Origin: Dendrophyllia cribrosa
Lineage: Eukaryota > Cnidaria > Anthozoa > Scleractinia > Dendrophylliidae
DNA length: 64,000 nucleotides
Direction of reading: 5' to 3'
Assembly (NCBI GenBank): GCA_024195265.1
Contig: JAJLRJ010000006.1
Location: forward strand, 33,106,434 to 33,170,433
The number at the start of each line of letters is the position of its first letter. Positions within the stretch are counted from its first letter, which is position 1. The notes beneath the pieces are model-generated. The model saw nothing but the letters and a program-made list of their open reading frames with translations. It had not been told where the DNA came from and made no database searches. This document shows, piece by piece, positions 11,931-24,399 of this stretch. The position numbers and the translations under genes are program-made.

Positions 11931-13308
11931 TAGCTCGATGGTTATATTTATGTAATGAAAGACAAGCCTTTTTTTATATGCGTAAAGCACTGTTTCTTAA
12001 TCAGTCGGAACTAGCACTTCGATGTTTTACCAACAATTATAGATAGTTCAGATAAAAATTTGGAACAACAACAACTAAATAACATTAAATAAGGCTTCCT
12101 TACAATACAGGTTATCGGTTACTTTCATACCGTGAACGTCCTCAAATCATTCATGCTTAAATAATTTCATAAAATGAAATGAAAGATGCTGGAAATATCC
12201 TGCGAAAATGAACAACAAATATTTAAACAAGATCTTGTGTTTAACCTTTACTTGCACTAAAGGTAAAACCATGGATCAGACATGTTACTTAAACATAATT
12301 GCATTCATTCATTGAACAGGTTTGTACAAATTGCGCAACTTGTCAGTGTTGTATGATGGATAAATGGACCTACTACTACGTAGACCCCACGGACATTAAC
12401 AGTTCTTTGCCTAACTGGATGTTTGAGTTGACTTCGCCCTCCGCCCATCCCCATGCTACGGCCCTGTGATATAAAGGTTGTTTATGAAAACAAAAACAAA
12501 GTTATATTTGTCTCCTTTCAATAAAAATATAGTTATTTTTTGTTTATTCCTATTGAGCCTGGAAATATTGATTACTTCATAGTGACATTTCAGGCTATTG
12601 AAAAATATGAATTCATCACCTTATACTTCTGTTGTCATGGGAAATTTCATGCAGTGTAAGGAAAACACTTCCACAAACACTATTAAGGACCCCAAGAATA
12701 TTTTGAATTTTTGAAACACCAAGAGAGACATTTTTAATAGGCACTTTGGCAGAATTTTATATATTAAACTAAGACCGCAATAGGACTTTTGCCTTCTTCT
12801 TTGCACGAATTTTTTTCCTAACATTTTCCCCAGCATAAGTTTTTTTTTGTATTCCCCCCCCCCCCCCCACCCCCCTCAGCCCTGGTGCAATCGGCATTTG
12901 TTTCAACTTGTTCGAAAGTTGTTGCTGCGCAACTCTGAGAAGAACACAAGTAACCGTAAAGTTACGTTAGAATAGTGTGCAATACTACATCGTGATAATA
13001 TGCCGTTTTTTGGAAAAATTGATTTAAATTCTACGCGTTCACCAGATCGACTTCAGACTCTTTATGTTCAGTATTTTACAGTTATTTTAGCCCAAAGTTC
13101 GATTTCATTCAATTTAGTTCGGCATCGAACTCATAAAGAAGTTTTGTGTTCGAATTTGGTCGATGGCCAAATTGCATCGAACTCGTTCATTCGATTGAGT
13201 TCGATGGAAAGTTTGTTCGATTTCGTTCGATGTGATACACCGGGCAAATATTGTATTCAAATGGGACAGACCTCAAATAAATGTGGCTACTAAACATATC
13301 TAAATTTC

Positions 13309-13347
<39 letters not shown>

Positions 13348-13705
13348 ACCACAACTGGTTTCGGCTCCATTAAATCCTATACCAATTACAGGAATGAATA
13401 AATGACTCTTTTGCCCCTTGCCGAGTTTTGGCGCCAAAACGTTGCCCTCGCACGCGAATAATCCCTCCCAGCCGACTACTGCCTAATTGCGGACGACGAA
13501 GGAACACCGCTTCCTGACCAGTCGTTGTCGTTTTATACAGACAAGAAATATGCAGATTGTTGCCCGTTATGTCCTTCTGGTCCTGCACGTTTTGGGCCAA
13601 ACGTTTTTGAACGTTAAAAGCCTAAAAGCCTTAAAAGGCGTTAAACGTCAATTACTATAAACATGTAAACATACCACGGCACGGATAAAAATAAACTGTT
13701 ATCTT
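11931..13705. other. Intergenic, no gene seen
   Basis: It contains a C run at about 12857-12880 and a TTCGAT/TTCGTTCGA-rich patch at 13090-13240. An ORF of 97 codons at 13000-13293 is made of this simple repeat and is not supported as a gene. Confidence 0.4.
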
Positions 13706-13710
13706 ATTTT

Positions 13711-14415
13711 AAAGGGGCAATGTTACGCAGATTTTGCTGTGTTTTGGTCAAAATACACTAAATATATGACAGAGTACCTTTGCTCAAACATAAAATTTCT
13801 TTTAGAACACCAAGAAGATAATATCAAGTGATTTCTTCAAGGAAGAACAAACCATAATAAGTTTTTCTGCGATTTTTCCACGACTCTTGGGAGGAACTTG
13901 AAAAAATTAGCCAATTTTTCAAGTTGCAATCCATTTCCATCCTGGCCATCCGCAGCCAAAGATAACGAATACTAGTTTCTGTGCACTGGTAGAGTATTTG
14001 TTAACAAAACTGGACCATTATTTTAAGGTTTCCATTGAAAAAAATATGTTTTTTGGCTTTTTAAAGTGATATTATTATCAATATACGTGGCCAAATAAGA
14101 AACTGCCTTCGAGAAAACACGCGTGAGTGGCGGGCGATATTGAATTTGACGGGCTGCAAACGCATTTACGGCCCTGTTTCTGTTAAACATTTTTTTCTTA
14201 TTAAATGAATTTGTACGATTTGGCCTTGTGTATTGATAATAATGATAATCACATTACTTTTGTCGGGCATATAGTTTATTTGTGTCCCTCGTAGCATTAT
14301 TTGCACCCTCGCTCCGCTCGGGCGCAAATGATGCTACTCGGGCCACAAATAAACTATATGCCCTCCAAAAGTCATGTGATTGTCCTATTAAAAATAGGTG
14401 ACAGTGTCCCTTTAA
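13711..14415. repeat. Putative non-autonomous element with inner hairpin
   Basis: The ends TTAAAGGGGCAATGTTAC (left) and ACAGTGTCCCTTTAA (right) are imperfect inverted repeats. A strong inner hairpin (about 14255-14390) pairs GGGCATATAGTTTATTTGTG with its complement around GCACCCTCGCTCCGCTCGGG. A second right end of this type is near 6600. Confidence 0.5.
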
Positions 14416-15405
14416 GCAGGAATGGAGCTCTATTTAACGCTCATACACCAGGTTGAATTTTTTTTGTATTTTAATGACTTCTTGTTTATTAAATTCCATT
14501 TCATTAAAGTTCGATTACAATTAACACACACATTACATTCAAAAAGACAGTACCGATATAAAGTAATTTATCTAACAATATTTATCAGCATATGCATGCC
14601 AAGTGTCGACATTCATGATCAGTTTTTGTTGTTAAAATATTTACGCCATTTCCGTAAATGACTGATAGAATTTTGTTTCGCGATTTAGCGATGATAGTTT
14701 CTATTTGATGAACCTTTAATATGGAGTCTTGCCAGGAAAACTCTAAGACCAGGGTTTTGTTTTGGTGCGTCTACAATCACAGATATACTGTTTACCAACC
14801 AACAAAATACGATTCATGAATAGATTGTCTTCACATTCCTGTATACCAAATAATATATCCTTATCTGAAAGGTTGTTTATGACTACACCCAGATCGCTAC
14901 ACCATTTAATAACTCGCGGTTTTTTGGCAAGATACCAAAAAATGCTCGGGGGATTCATTTGCCACATCACACAAAAAACGTAAAGGTGACGAAACTATAC
15001 CAATTTTATATAAAAAGGCATTAGTGGCCAGAAATCTGTTTTACAGTTTATATTGAAACTCGCACGATTTTGTATCGAGAGCCACTTGGTAGGTTGAAGT
15101 TAGCCTTCGTTTAAAAATTATAATTGATTCCTTATTATTTTATTCTTCAATCACCGCTGCGCAGCGAGCGAGCGAGCGTAGCAGCACTGAATCATAACTT
15201 TACTAACATCAGGAAAAACTATTCGCCCGTTCAACTATCCTTCTTTCTTTTGCCACACTAGTAAATGTGCTAAGACGAAAACGGTTGAGACAGGGAGATT
15301 ATTTAGTACTGGGGAACCCAGGCTGTTCATCCTAAATCAAAAATACAAAACGTCATAAAAATATTTAAAATTTACTTTAAAAAAAAGGCTAAACCTGTTG
15401 TAAAC
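14416..15405. other. Intergenic, no gene seen
   Basis: AT-rich sequence. A GAGCGAGCGAGC run is near 15165. Short ORFs here have no recognisable domain and no splice support. Confidence 0.4.
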
Positions 15406-15502
15406 TACAGTGGAACTTCCATTAATGGAGCCGCATCGGGGCCAGGAGAGGTGTCCCCTTAATGGAGGTGTAAAGGTGCCCCAAACTAGATGTTTCACTG
15501 TA
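15406..15502. mobile_element. Short pogo/Tigger-like MITE
   Basis: The element begins TACAGTGGAACTTCC and ends TTTCACTGTA. These ends resemble the CAGTGGAACC-type TIRs of pogo/Tigger elements with TA target sites. The body repeats CCCTTAATGGAG/CATTAATGGAG. It is 97 bp with no coding capacity. Confidence 0.6.
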
Positions 15503-16196
15503 ATTAACTCAAAATTTTCTTTAAAATTACTAATCGCGTTCGAAGAACGCAATTATAATTTCGTGTTAGATTCCCTGTGCCTTGCATGCAGGAAAATTCA
15601 GTGAGACTTTTCAGGTACCACGCAGCTCTTAACAACCTCTAATTTCATTGGACCAGGGTATCACGTAGCTCTATTGTTTTCAGGGCTAGGGTCCATTGTT
15701 GTGTTGTTTGTTCTATTGTTTTCTCAGCAAATCAGAGAAGACCTTGTAAGAGCTGCGTACTGCCCTAGCCTTTCTTGGTGTCCGGACTGCCGTTTGGCCG
15801 CCCCTATTGCCTTTATCAGGGGCTCATTTCCGCCGGAAATTCCTTTTAACGCGTCTCCATAATCTCTGATTACTGCTAGTAAAACAATTTCTTACAATAA
15901 AATGTCAAGCATGATTAGAAAAGGGGGCCTATGGAAACCAGGCTTAACTGAAGGGAACAACGATTACAAGACATTTACTCTCAGGCCACTCGAACTGGGA
16001 ATTACTTCTGCTGGACGTAGAGTCCTGGGAGCAAATGTCCGGTAACAGGAAGCCGTATATGGGCTCCGTGCTGGTATAATCACTGTTTCCTTGAGCTTAA
16101 TGTTCGAGTCACTCTACCGTGCATGGAGGCATATAAGACTTTACGTCTCTGAAGATTATCAATCTTTTTTTTTTAACTTTGCATTTTAGTAATTTT
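15503..16196. other. Region 3' of gene B, no gene seen
   Basis: TACCACGCAGCTCTTA (about 15614) and GTAAGAGCTGCGTAC (about 15746) form an inverted pair that could be a small element. A 3' UTR for gene B is expected on the minus strand here, but no clear AATAAA was assigned. Confidence 0.35.
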
Positions 16197-16501
16197 CTAA
16201 AGGCGCGACTCCATGGCCATGATGAAAGATCTTGTTCTTTGGTGAGGTTTGGTAACCATAACCGTGTCGCTCAGACGTTCAAGTTCACCGCCATGGTTTT
16301 GTTGAAGGGAATGTAAGTCTTTTTCGGCAACATCTTCACTCTCTGCCGGGTCTTCAAGCTTTTCAGCGTCGTGATCAGTATTTTCCTCATTTTCTCGTTC
16401 AAGACAAAAAAAAAGAAATGGAATGACGGAAGCAATGATTCCGACTCCGCCAGCCATGAGAAAGGCGGAAGTGTAGTTACCAAATTGGTCAGCCATGAAA
16501 C
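16197..16501 (-). CDS. Gene B terminal coding exon: MFS/SLC16-like transporter
   Basis: The acceptor CTTTCAG precedes 16501 and the stop is at 16197. It encodes the final helix (FGNYTSAFLMAGGVGII) and an acidic tail (ENTDHDAEKLEDPAES...) ending SFIMAMESRL. The helix is near-identical to gene A, while the tail has diverged and is about 9 residues longer. That is the pattern expected of a functional membrane core with a relaxed cytosolic tail. It is joined to exon 3 at 19060-19429. Confidence 0.8.
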
Positions 16502-16853
16502 CTGAAAGAGAAAGTCAGTGAAATGAGTGTCAGCCCTGCATTGAACTGCATTTGAAACCGATCTAAAAGCAATATGGGGTAAGATAATTTTCACCATTCA
16601 GCATTTGACTTTCGTAGTGAAAACAAAATGCGAATAAGAAGCTTTTTTGAAAAACATTTTGTAATAAAAAATGCGATAACAAATTAGAACGTCGTTTTCG
16701 ATCTCTGAGATCATTTTCAAGTTCGATAAAACTGAGTAAAAAAGTAGCATATATATATAGTGTTGTGACAGGTCTCTCAAACAATGCTGTATGCCTTGTC
16801 GAAGACAGAGGATCACTCTAGTAAAGTGCGATCTTGTAGCTTGAAAAGGTTAA

Positions 16854-17073
16854 TATAGAATGAGTTGTAATTATCAAGCTTCCAACTCCATGTCTTGACT
16901 TGATTGTACTTTATTGACCCTACGTTTCGGCCATCACTGCCTTCTTCAGTTTACGCAAGCCTTACCACACCTGTAACCCCCCTGAAGAAGGCCGTGATGA
17001 CCGAAACGTAGGATCAATAAAGTACAATCAAGTCAAGACATGGAGTTGGAAGCTTGATAACTACAACTCATTC

Positions 17074-17076
<3 letters not shown>
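16854..17076. repeat. Foldback element with CTGAAGA...GAAACGT motif
   Basis: Arms of about 100 bp run from ATAGAATGAGTTGTAATTAT to the mirrored copy at 17076. Each arm has CTGAAGAAGGC(C/A)G...CCGAAACGTA next to the loop. The same layout occurs at 18032-18257. It ends in a (TA)n run. The motif resembles a hammerhead-ribozyme core, as is known for Penelope-like elements, but the match is imperfect. Confidence 0.7.
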
Positions 17077-17107
<31 letters not shown>

Positions 17108-17125
17108 TTATATATATAAATAAAT
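17077..17125. repeat. (TA)n microsatellite
   Basis: Nearly pure TA/TATT repeat directly 3' of the foldback. Shorter TA runs lie at about 17490-17506. Confidence 0.85.
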
Positions 17126-17977
17126 TCTTGAGTAGAATGGATAATGTAGAGCGCTCAACTATAGAGGAGCATTGACTATAACTTCAAGAGAGTTCAGACT
17201 TCAGGAGTAATCATCGTTTTATTGCGATAGCTCTGTTTCGCATGGTCCAAAATTAAAAGGACCACACTCATCAGGCAACTTGAACGAATGACCGGTAAAA
17301 TTGAATGCTGGCAGTAAAATACGAAAAATTCAAAAATTTAAATGGTTGCTAGGTAGCAAATGCGTGCCATTTGACAAAATAAGATGTAAAAGCGTATCCG
17401 GTTTTGCTTTTTACAAACCGTCTATTGCGTCAATAAAATTATGGTACCTCACTGACCATACGAAACATACGACATACGAAACAGAGTTATATATATATAT
17501 ATAACTTCATAGCCTGAAGAACAGAAAAGTCAATTATGAAATTAAGTGGCGAATTGTGAAATAAGCAAGATCGTATTCAAACATTAACAAAAAATGTAAT
17601 TTGTGTTTATGGGAGAAGTACTTTATAATTTGTAAACCGGAAATGTCAACTCTCAACAATAGAAATGAACTGACGTCTTCCTGTAGACATTCTAAAAAAT
17701 TTCTATTGAACGCCGTATTTGTTTAAGCTGTTCACCAATTGTATCTTGACACGTCACGCTAGAAGGTATTGTTCCTAATTTTCAAATTTGTATTTCTTGA
17801 ATGTATCCGTTATTTTTGGGCAGTTGCCTGATGATTGCTTCGAGAGAAGCATGAAACTCGGAGTTGCAAATATATGTGTTTGAACTAGTCCATATTCTTT
17901 CTTTCTATACAAAGCTCTGGATTATATCCATTGAGTACTTTTATAGCAGATGAAGAGTTTAATTTTTCCTCTACTAG

Positions 17978-17979
<2 letters not shown>

Positions 17980-18018
<39 letters not shown>

Positions 18019-18031
18019 ATATATATATTAT
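17980..18031. repeat. (TA)n microsatellite
   Basis: A TA tract abutting the second foldback (18032-18257). Both foldbacks of this family are next to TA tracts, which suggests insertion into, or generation of, TA repeats. Confidence 0.85.
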
Positions 18032-18257
18032 AATTTTTCTTTGTGATCGTCAAGAAACCAACTTCAATTGGACTTTCAGATGTTTAATTGCTCAGCGTTT
18101 CGGCCGTCGCGGCCTTCTTCAGGAGCGTTATACTTGTGTTAGGTTGTAACACTAGTATAACGCTCCTGAGGAAGGCCGCGACGGCCGAAACGTTGAGCAA
18201 TTAAACATCTCAAAGTCGAATTGGAGTTGGTTTCTTGACCATCACAAAGAAAAATTA
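18032..18257. repeat. Foldback element with hammerhead-like core
   Basis: Arms of about 95 bp run from TTTTTCTTTGTGATCGTCAA to its inverse near 18257. In the right arm, 18166-18198 reads CTGAGGA, then a GGCCG-CGA-CGGCC stem-loop, GAAA, then CGTT and GAGC. GAGC can pair with GCTC at 18162-18165. This is the order of hammerhead elements, with one extra A between CTGAGGA and the stem. Confidence 0.7.
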
Positions 18258-19059
18258 ACTTCAAGTCAAAATTTCAAGTCCCCACGATCGCTACAGTGAT
18301 CCTCCAATTTTGGACTACTTAGGGAGCATGAGGCAATGAGGCAGTTAGTTGTTTTAATTATTTCCCAGCCCAATGTCATACTACTTATTATATGTTGAGG
18401 GAAATACTACTGTGAATCGCTCATCAATTGGGCTAACTGACGCGATCCTAACTGCAGAAATGTGTAAGTCTCTTCGGGCCTGCCACAGTCAGCGTTGCGA
18501 TATACGTTGCGCGCGTAAGTCGCATTGCTTTCCTCAGCGTTGCGTTGCAAGTCGCAGGACCTTTTGGTAAAAAGGTGTGCACATTTTCGTCCCTTTTATT
18601 CACAGTGGCGTAGCCAGCCATTTTTCCCTTTAAGCCCGGTATGCACAGCCGGGACGGATGGCGCGAGCTTCCAGGGTCTTCGGGGACACGCTCCTTCAGG
18701 AAATTTTAAAATCTGAAACCACTTTGGAGCAAAATAAAAGGGTCTTCTAAACAAAAATTATGCACTTACTACTATTAGTATTAAAATTTTTGAACTACAT
18801 ATTCAATTATAATAAATTAAGGTTAGGTGTGTCCTGGCGCATGGGGAAAAGCTAAGGGGTTCGAGGGGCTCGAACGAACTTTTTTTATAGGGCAAACACG
18901 TTTTCAGGTATACAAACACCTCAGATTTCTCTCAAAGGTAAAGCTATTTCAAGGTTTTAGACCACATTCTTTGCTTTCTTTAGAAAAGTGAGAAACGAAA
19001 ACAGTAGAATAAATTACGGCCTTTCTGCTAAAGGGCCTGGGAATAATGGAATGACTTAC
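18258..19059. other. Intron 3 of gene B, no exon seen
   Basis: This lies between the terminal exon and exon 3 of gene B. A CAGCGTTGCGTTGCAAGTCGC-like patch is near 18535. No coding exon is recognised. Confidence 0.4.
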
Positions 19060-19429
19060 CCGACAAAGGTGGACCACTTAACTCACCAGCACCGGAAGAC
19101 AACATAACCAATCCAAAAAAGGAAGCTCTTTTCGATTCCTCTACTGAATTCAAACATTCAATAATATAGGTTGCTATCATCATTCCATCTGCCGCACTGA
19201 ACACAATGACATAAGCGACCAATGCACCATATGTTTTTGCCAGAGTCAGTAACAATGTGGAGGTTCCCATAGTAAAGGCTACAGCTTGAAAGAGAAGTCT
19301 TGGCTTGACACATTCCATGTTGCACAGACAACCTGCTCCAAAACGACCAAGTGTGGCAAAAATACCAATGAAGACGAAAAGAGTGGAGCTTTTATCGCCG
19401 GAAATGTCAAGATCATCGCAATATTTTAT
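19060..19429 (-). CDS. Gene B third exon: MFS transporter core helices
   Basis: The acceptor ACTTTCAG precedes 19429 and the donor GTAAG is at 19055-19059. It is 370 bp, equal to gene A and gene C. It encodes IKYCDDLDISGDKSS, FIGIFATLGRFGAG, NMECVKPRLLFQ, TLLLTLAKTYGALVAY, FGLVMLSSGAGELSGPPLSG. Differences from gene A are conservative and sit mainly in the helices. Confidence 0.86.
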
Positions 19430-19778
19430 CTGAAAGTACAGACAAGTGTTAAGGTTTCGTACATATACTATGAACGACTGTTGTGTTAGCCGTCCAGTTT
19501 CCCTTGACGGAAAATGGTTTCAAAAATTGTGCCAGGGATTTTGTTGTATATCCCGACTTAGTCGCGAAAAAATCCTCCGGGTTCAGTATAACAGTAGCAT
19601 TTGTCTTGGACAGAAGAAGCAAATACAGTTTGTATACCTTAAGACGAAAGCTATGGAAAGTATCTCAGAAGGGAAAATTACCATAAGTTAACAACCAGCA
19701 TCAGTAGCATTTTAAAACTACACACCAAGTCACAAAGCAAGCCACGATCAATACGCCACGTAAATACCGAATACTTAC

Positions 19779-20347
19779 CAGATGCACGTATGGTACCATG
19801 CGAGAAAATATGTAGATTCCGGGTATTATTACCATTACTAAGATGAAAGGATTCTTTAATAGTGAAAAATTAAATCTAAACTTCCTGGAAGGAGCTTGTT
19901 CGCGTGCACGCTCATTAGGAGAGGATGTGCCTGTATGGAGAAACCATCCAGTCAGCGATGCAAGAAACAAAAGCCCAGCAAACACTCGGAATGTATTCCT
20001 CCAATCAAAAACGTCCACTAACGCTTGTAAAGTTGGGCCAAGAATCATGGTTCCCAATCCTTGTCCACCTGTTATGAATCCAAGGGCGACAGATCTTCTT
20101 TTATTGAAGTAATGCGTTGCAACAATTGTTGCAGTAATGTAAATAAGCGATACTCCCATCCCAAACGGAACACTGAAGGTGATGTAGAGAATGTCAATAC
20201 TGTATACAAAGGAACCAGCTGCAAGGGCGGCTGAACACAACAAGCATCCTAAAATGGAGGCGATTCGAATCCCAAATCGGTTCAGGAAAGCACCCATAAC
20301 AGGACCCATCAAACTGAGAAAACCACCGACGATAGAAAGAACCCATG
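19779..20347 (-). CDS. Gene B second exon: MFS transporter N-terminal half
   Basis: The acceptor TTTTACAG precedes 20347 and the donor GTAAG is at 19774-19778. It carries GPVMGAFLNRFGIRIASILG, VPFGMGVSLIYITAT, HYFNKRRSVALGFITGGQG, DWRNTFRVFAG, the charged loop RAREQAPSRKF and MVPYVHLV at the donor. The exon is 3 bp (one codon) longer than in gene A. The left edge of a large duplicated segment (20353) begins only 5-6 bp upstream of its 5' end. Confidence 0.87.
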
Positions 20348-20852
20348 CTGTAAAACAAAGGAAAACAAATTTTATTCCCATTTAGTAAGCAATGGATAAT
20401 TTCTTACATATCATTGGTGTACACTAGTACAACCACAACTTCAAATCCTTTTCGATCAGTTGCGTTCGATGAGGGGGAACGCCTACTGAATCCGGTGGGA
20501 GCTATGTGATCTCGTGGGTGTCCTGGGAATCGCAAATTTAACGCTTCAAGGATTTTTCCATCGTTCGTTCGTCTTCTATTTTGAATAATAATCTCGGCTG
20601 GGGAGATTGGTATATTACGAACTCTACACTCATCTGTCAAAAGACCGCAAGTAAACGTTTAATTTTTGTGTGTGTGTAAACAAATAACATTGCGCACGAA
20701 AGGTAGAAGAAACTTTATGCTTGTTAATGACAGAAAAAGGAATATAGTTGGCTGCTTTTGTCATATGGCAAGTAAAATGAAGACTGACTGAGGTTTAACG
20801 AGAAAATCGACCGATTTATTACACTGCAACACGTCTAAGACGTCTGGCATGT

Positions 20853-20854
20853 TC

Positions 20855-20890
<36 letters not shown>

Positions 20891-21170
20891 GTACTCGGGT
20901 ATATTTTGGGTGGGTATGTGCCGCCCTGGTCTCCAAATTTGGACCCCGTTTTAGAAAGAATTTGCACTCAAAATGATACCCCGTTCTAGAAATAGGTCAA
21001 TTTTTAATACCCCGTTCGTGCGTTCGAAATATTATACCCCGTTCTAGAAAACGTCTCTAAAATGGATACCCTGGTGTTCTAGATTAGGAGTCCCAAAATC
21101 ACGACCCCGTTGGGCGGCACATACCCGTATAGGTATTTTGGGTGAGTACCCCCACCCCCCCGGCGGGACA
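20853..21170. mobile_element. Poly-G/C-capped element, 5-bp TSD CATGT
   Basis: The left end is TCCCGGGGG followed by a long G run. The right end is a C run closing CCCCCGGCGGGA. Inner inverted arms pair GGGTATGTGCCGCC with GGCGGCACATACCC. CATGT flanks both sides (20848-20852 and 21171-21175). Internal units read TACCCCGTTCTAGAAA. Confidence 0.72.
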
Positions 21171-21590
21171 TGTTTTTAGCTTCTCCAACTTTAGACGCAG
21201 ATATCTCGTTAACCAATCAGAACATCGAAAAAGCCTGACACAGTTTTGTTGAATAACACTGTGCAGCTATTTCTCTCTTTCCGCGGCGTTCGATACCCGA
21301 AAATTCAACTGAACAACCCTTGGTCGTTTGGCGATTTCTATCGGCTCCTGGCAGTTCGTAAAAGAAAACGTCGCTAAAATTACATTTATATCGAAAACTA
21401 CATTTATTAAGCTTTCTATTGATATATAGTTTGTCATATTACTCTTGAAACTGGTGCTTGTGCGAATGTTTTTCCGAAGGACACCCGCGAAGGTTGAGAG
21501 TATCCTTTACTGAACAGAAATATAATGTTTGGTGACTGGGAGAGTTAAAACGACTTTTTGTTTGTTAACCATATTTTGCTCATCGCTTAG

Positions 21591-22132
21591 GGACTGTTCG
21601 TACCCTCCCGACTTATGTGCTGTACAAAATCTGTACCCCCCCCCCCCCCCCCTCCCCGTCCCTCCCCCCGTTTGATCTGAAGTTTCCTTAGTCCCAGTTC
21701 ACTCGTCCAGGTAGTGCATAACGCCTGGGAGTTAATTGTACAGAAGGAAGATGAACAGCGAAAAACTGTCGAAAAATCCTACCACAGAGCCTGTTATAAA
21801 CATCGCCTGGGCTGAAAAACGATCTAACATCAGAGAAGCATCAAAAATGGAGGATTTTGTGAGAAAATCCCTACAAGAATTGACACGAGAAGATGTATTG
21901 TTGGCCCTAGAAGCGTTCCATATAAAGCAGAAGCATTGTTAATAACACAAAAACTAAAACATTGTTAATAATACCAAAACTAAAAATGTACCCCCCATTT
22001 TTTTTTTTGCGAAAATGAAAAATATTCCCCCCCATTTTTTAATACTTAGCAAAAATGTACCCCCGTCCCCCCCCCCCCCCCCCCCCCATTCTGAACAACG
22101 GCCCCCTCTTAGCCATAATTAACGAACAGTCC
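21591..22132. mobile_element. Poly-C-rich TIR element, 5-bp TSD CTTAG
   Basis: The termini GGACTGTTCGTACCC and ATTAACGAACAGTCC are inverted. CTTAG flanks at 21586-21590 and 22133-22137. Two long C runs sit inside each end, and the centre holds a 64-codon ORF. The distal copy is at 27881-28429. Confidence 0.75.
21751..21942 (+). CDS. Small ORF carried by the GGACTGTTCG element
   Basis: The 63-residue reading frame starts MNSEKLSKNPTTEP and ends FHIKQKHC. It is charged, predicted helical, and not a recognised family. It is preserved in the distal copy (28038-28229) with only two amino-acid changes, but that duplication is too recent to show selection. TTGTACAG just upstream resembles a splice acceptor, so it may be a captured host exon. 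Confidence 0.3.
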   Translation: MNSEKLSKNPTTEPVINIAWAEKRSNIREASKMEDFVRKSLQELTREDVLLALEAFHIKQKHC

Positions 22133-22727
22133 CTTAGCAATATGTATATTATTACATAAATTATGCTCTCATACCCTCCTTTCTGGTATACACTGCAATA
22201 ATTAAAAACATCATTTCAAATTTACTAATCACACTAATAAGAAATTAAATATTCATCTTTAAACATTGAAACACGAGTAACAATAAATTTGCAAACAAGA
22301 AACATTTCTTCTTGAAGACGGCTTAGAATTTCATTGTCTAGCTTGTTTCCAAACTAGCGTTTAGCTTATATCGTAACCTGTGAGCTCGTACTCTTTTCGG
22401 TACGCACTATAGCACTAAGTGTTTTCAGCGTTTTTCACAACCGACCTTGCCACTCTGTCAGTTTGCATGCCGCGCTATAAATAACACCGGATAACACCAG
22501 TAAAAGCCTCATTGTACATGTGACAAAAGACACACGTGCAAATCTATTCAGTTTCACCTTCCAAAACAAAATCCCCAAAATGAACATAGCAGTTTGCTCT
22601 TCATAACATTTTTTTTTAAACGGATTGAAGAAAAGCGAGCAAAATTCGCTGGCATGTCAATGAAGTCGAAGGGAAACGTCTGAAACGTTGTGACCTGTCA
22701 TTCAGCTCGCGCGCTAAGCCTGGTTTT

Positions 22728-22837
22728 CATTAGCCTGTGTACAGACGCCCCTCCCCTAAAAAAAAATCGGAGATTTTTTTCGAAACAATCCTTCTCCGAT
22801 TTTTTTTTTGAGGGGAGGGGCGTCTGTACACAGGCTA
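22728..22837. repeat. Short foldback
   Basis: AGCCTGTGTACAGACGCCCC at the left is mirrored by GGGGCGTCTGTACACAGGCT at the right, with an A/T-rich loop containing AATCGGAGATTTTTT. The distal duplicate lies at about 29024-29131. Confidence 0.8.
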
Positions 22838-24399
22838 GGTTTTCATATGTCGGAAAACCCAGGCGATAGGCGATTTTTCTGTTTCCCGACCGTGCCAGAT
22901 TTTGTCGATATGTTGGTAAAATCGCTGATTATCGCAGAAATCTGGGACACCTCGGAAAAATAAAAACGTTCCCGATTTGTCCCCGACTAGAATGCCTACG
23001 ATTAAGTGTTTTCATAAGTCTGTAACATTTGAGACGATCGGGACGAAACAGCAAAATTTCCGCGCAATGCGATTATATGCCTCATTTTACAATCCTCTTT
23101 TAGACGTGATTAATGTCACGCAAGAACAACTAAGGCCCTATTTACATGGAAAGAGGATGATCCTAGTGCTAGGGTGATCCTAGAAGGTTCATTTGGTTTA
23201 CATGCAAAAATGCGGCACTAGGACGATCCTAACGCTAGCATCATCCTACCAGAGTCTGGTATCATGAGCTGATTGGTCAGATCACTTGGTGTTGACAGGT
23301 ATGCGGTGATTGACGACACATGTTGACATCTCAAATGCCTGGCGCCCAAAATTTGCACGACTCAAATGATCTCGTCGCATGCAATTTTCAGATCTCGATT
23401 TTGAGAAAGCTTTGAGCGATTCGTTGCGAAATTTTTCGCATATTCCAAGACTTAAAGAAGAGCAAAAGCTGTTTCTTAAGGTGGCTCGACTGGATTTTTT
23501 GGGGACGATACCCCCCAAATTTGAGCATTAACTACGACTCCATTAAAATTATGGAAAAACGGTCACCACAGCTGTAATATTTGTTAAGACCAGTGTGAAA
23601 TTAACATCGGAGTTGCCATAGCAACGTAATGACACCATGACGTTTTTTACTTGCCGTCGTATTTCTCGGCACCAGGAGGTTTTTTCGGCAATCGCTTAAG
23701 GGAGCTTGTACCTCCCATAGCCGCCTCGAATATGGCAAAGATTGAACAAATTCTATGAAAGTGTTTTTGACATTTTTGGGGATGAAGTTTTGGGGATTAT
23801 AAATACAGTGAAAAACATACTATCGACATAATTGGCTAATATCCAAAGAAAACGATGCGCTTTGGGAATGTAGTTTCATCTCATAGTATTTTGATTCCAT
23901 CTGAGATCGTGTGTGAAAAAGTGAGGGGTGTTGCTTTGGCCGATTGCGAGAAAGAAATATTTGATTGGTGTGCGTTCTGATGCTCTTGTTGCCATTTTTG
24001 TATGTAATTTGGTCTACGCCTACAAATGTGATGAAAATTTGAAAACCGCTTGATAATTTTGTTTTTCAAATTTGACAATCTCGAGATTAATCATCAATTT
24101 ATATGGCCTGCAAGTTTCAAGGACATTGAAAACATGTAAGGCAATAAAATAAGGCCTCCAATGTACCAATTTTTTTACCGCGGGTTTCGTGTTTACAAGT
24201 GAGCGTCCTCATTATTCACGGGTATTGTTTTTTAGTTCCATATGCACGTGCACAACTTTAGCAAAAACTTCATTTGCATCGAACAGAACGCTCGATTGCT
24301 TTCCGAAGAATTTCCGGGGTGTATCCTAGCTCCATTGAGACACACTGCTCAACTACAGAACTTACTAAAGAGCTACAAATTGAAATAATTCATGATTTC

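Larger units (their letters stand above)
20353..24315. repeat. Segmental duplication, proximal copy
   Basis: From AAACAAAGGAAAACAAATTT (20353) to about 24315 the sequence matches 26726-32245 at very high identity. The two copies differ in poly-C/G lengths, a few substitutions and several large indels. This copy lacks gene B exon 1, a 955-bp TIR element and a roughly 330-bp insert that the distal copy has. It lies in intron 1 of gene B. Confidence 0.9.

Noticed and set aside
13000..13293. 97-codon ORF
   Set aside because: Composed of TTCGAT-type simple repeat; no domain or splice support.
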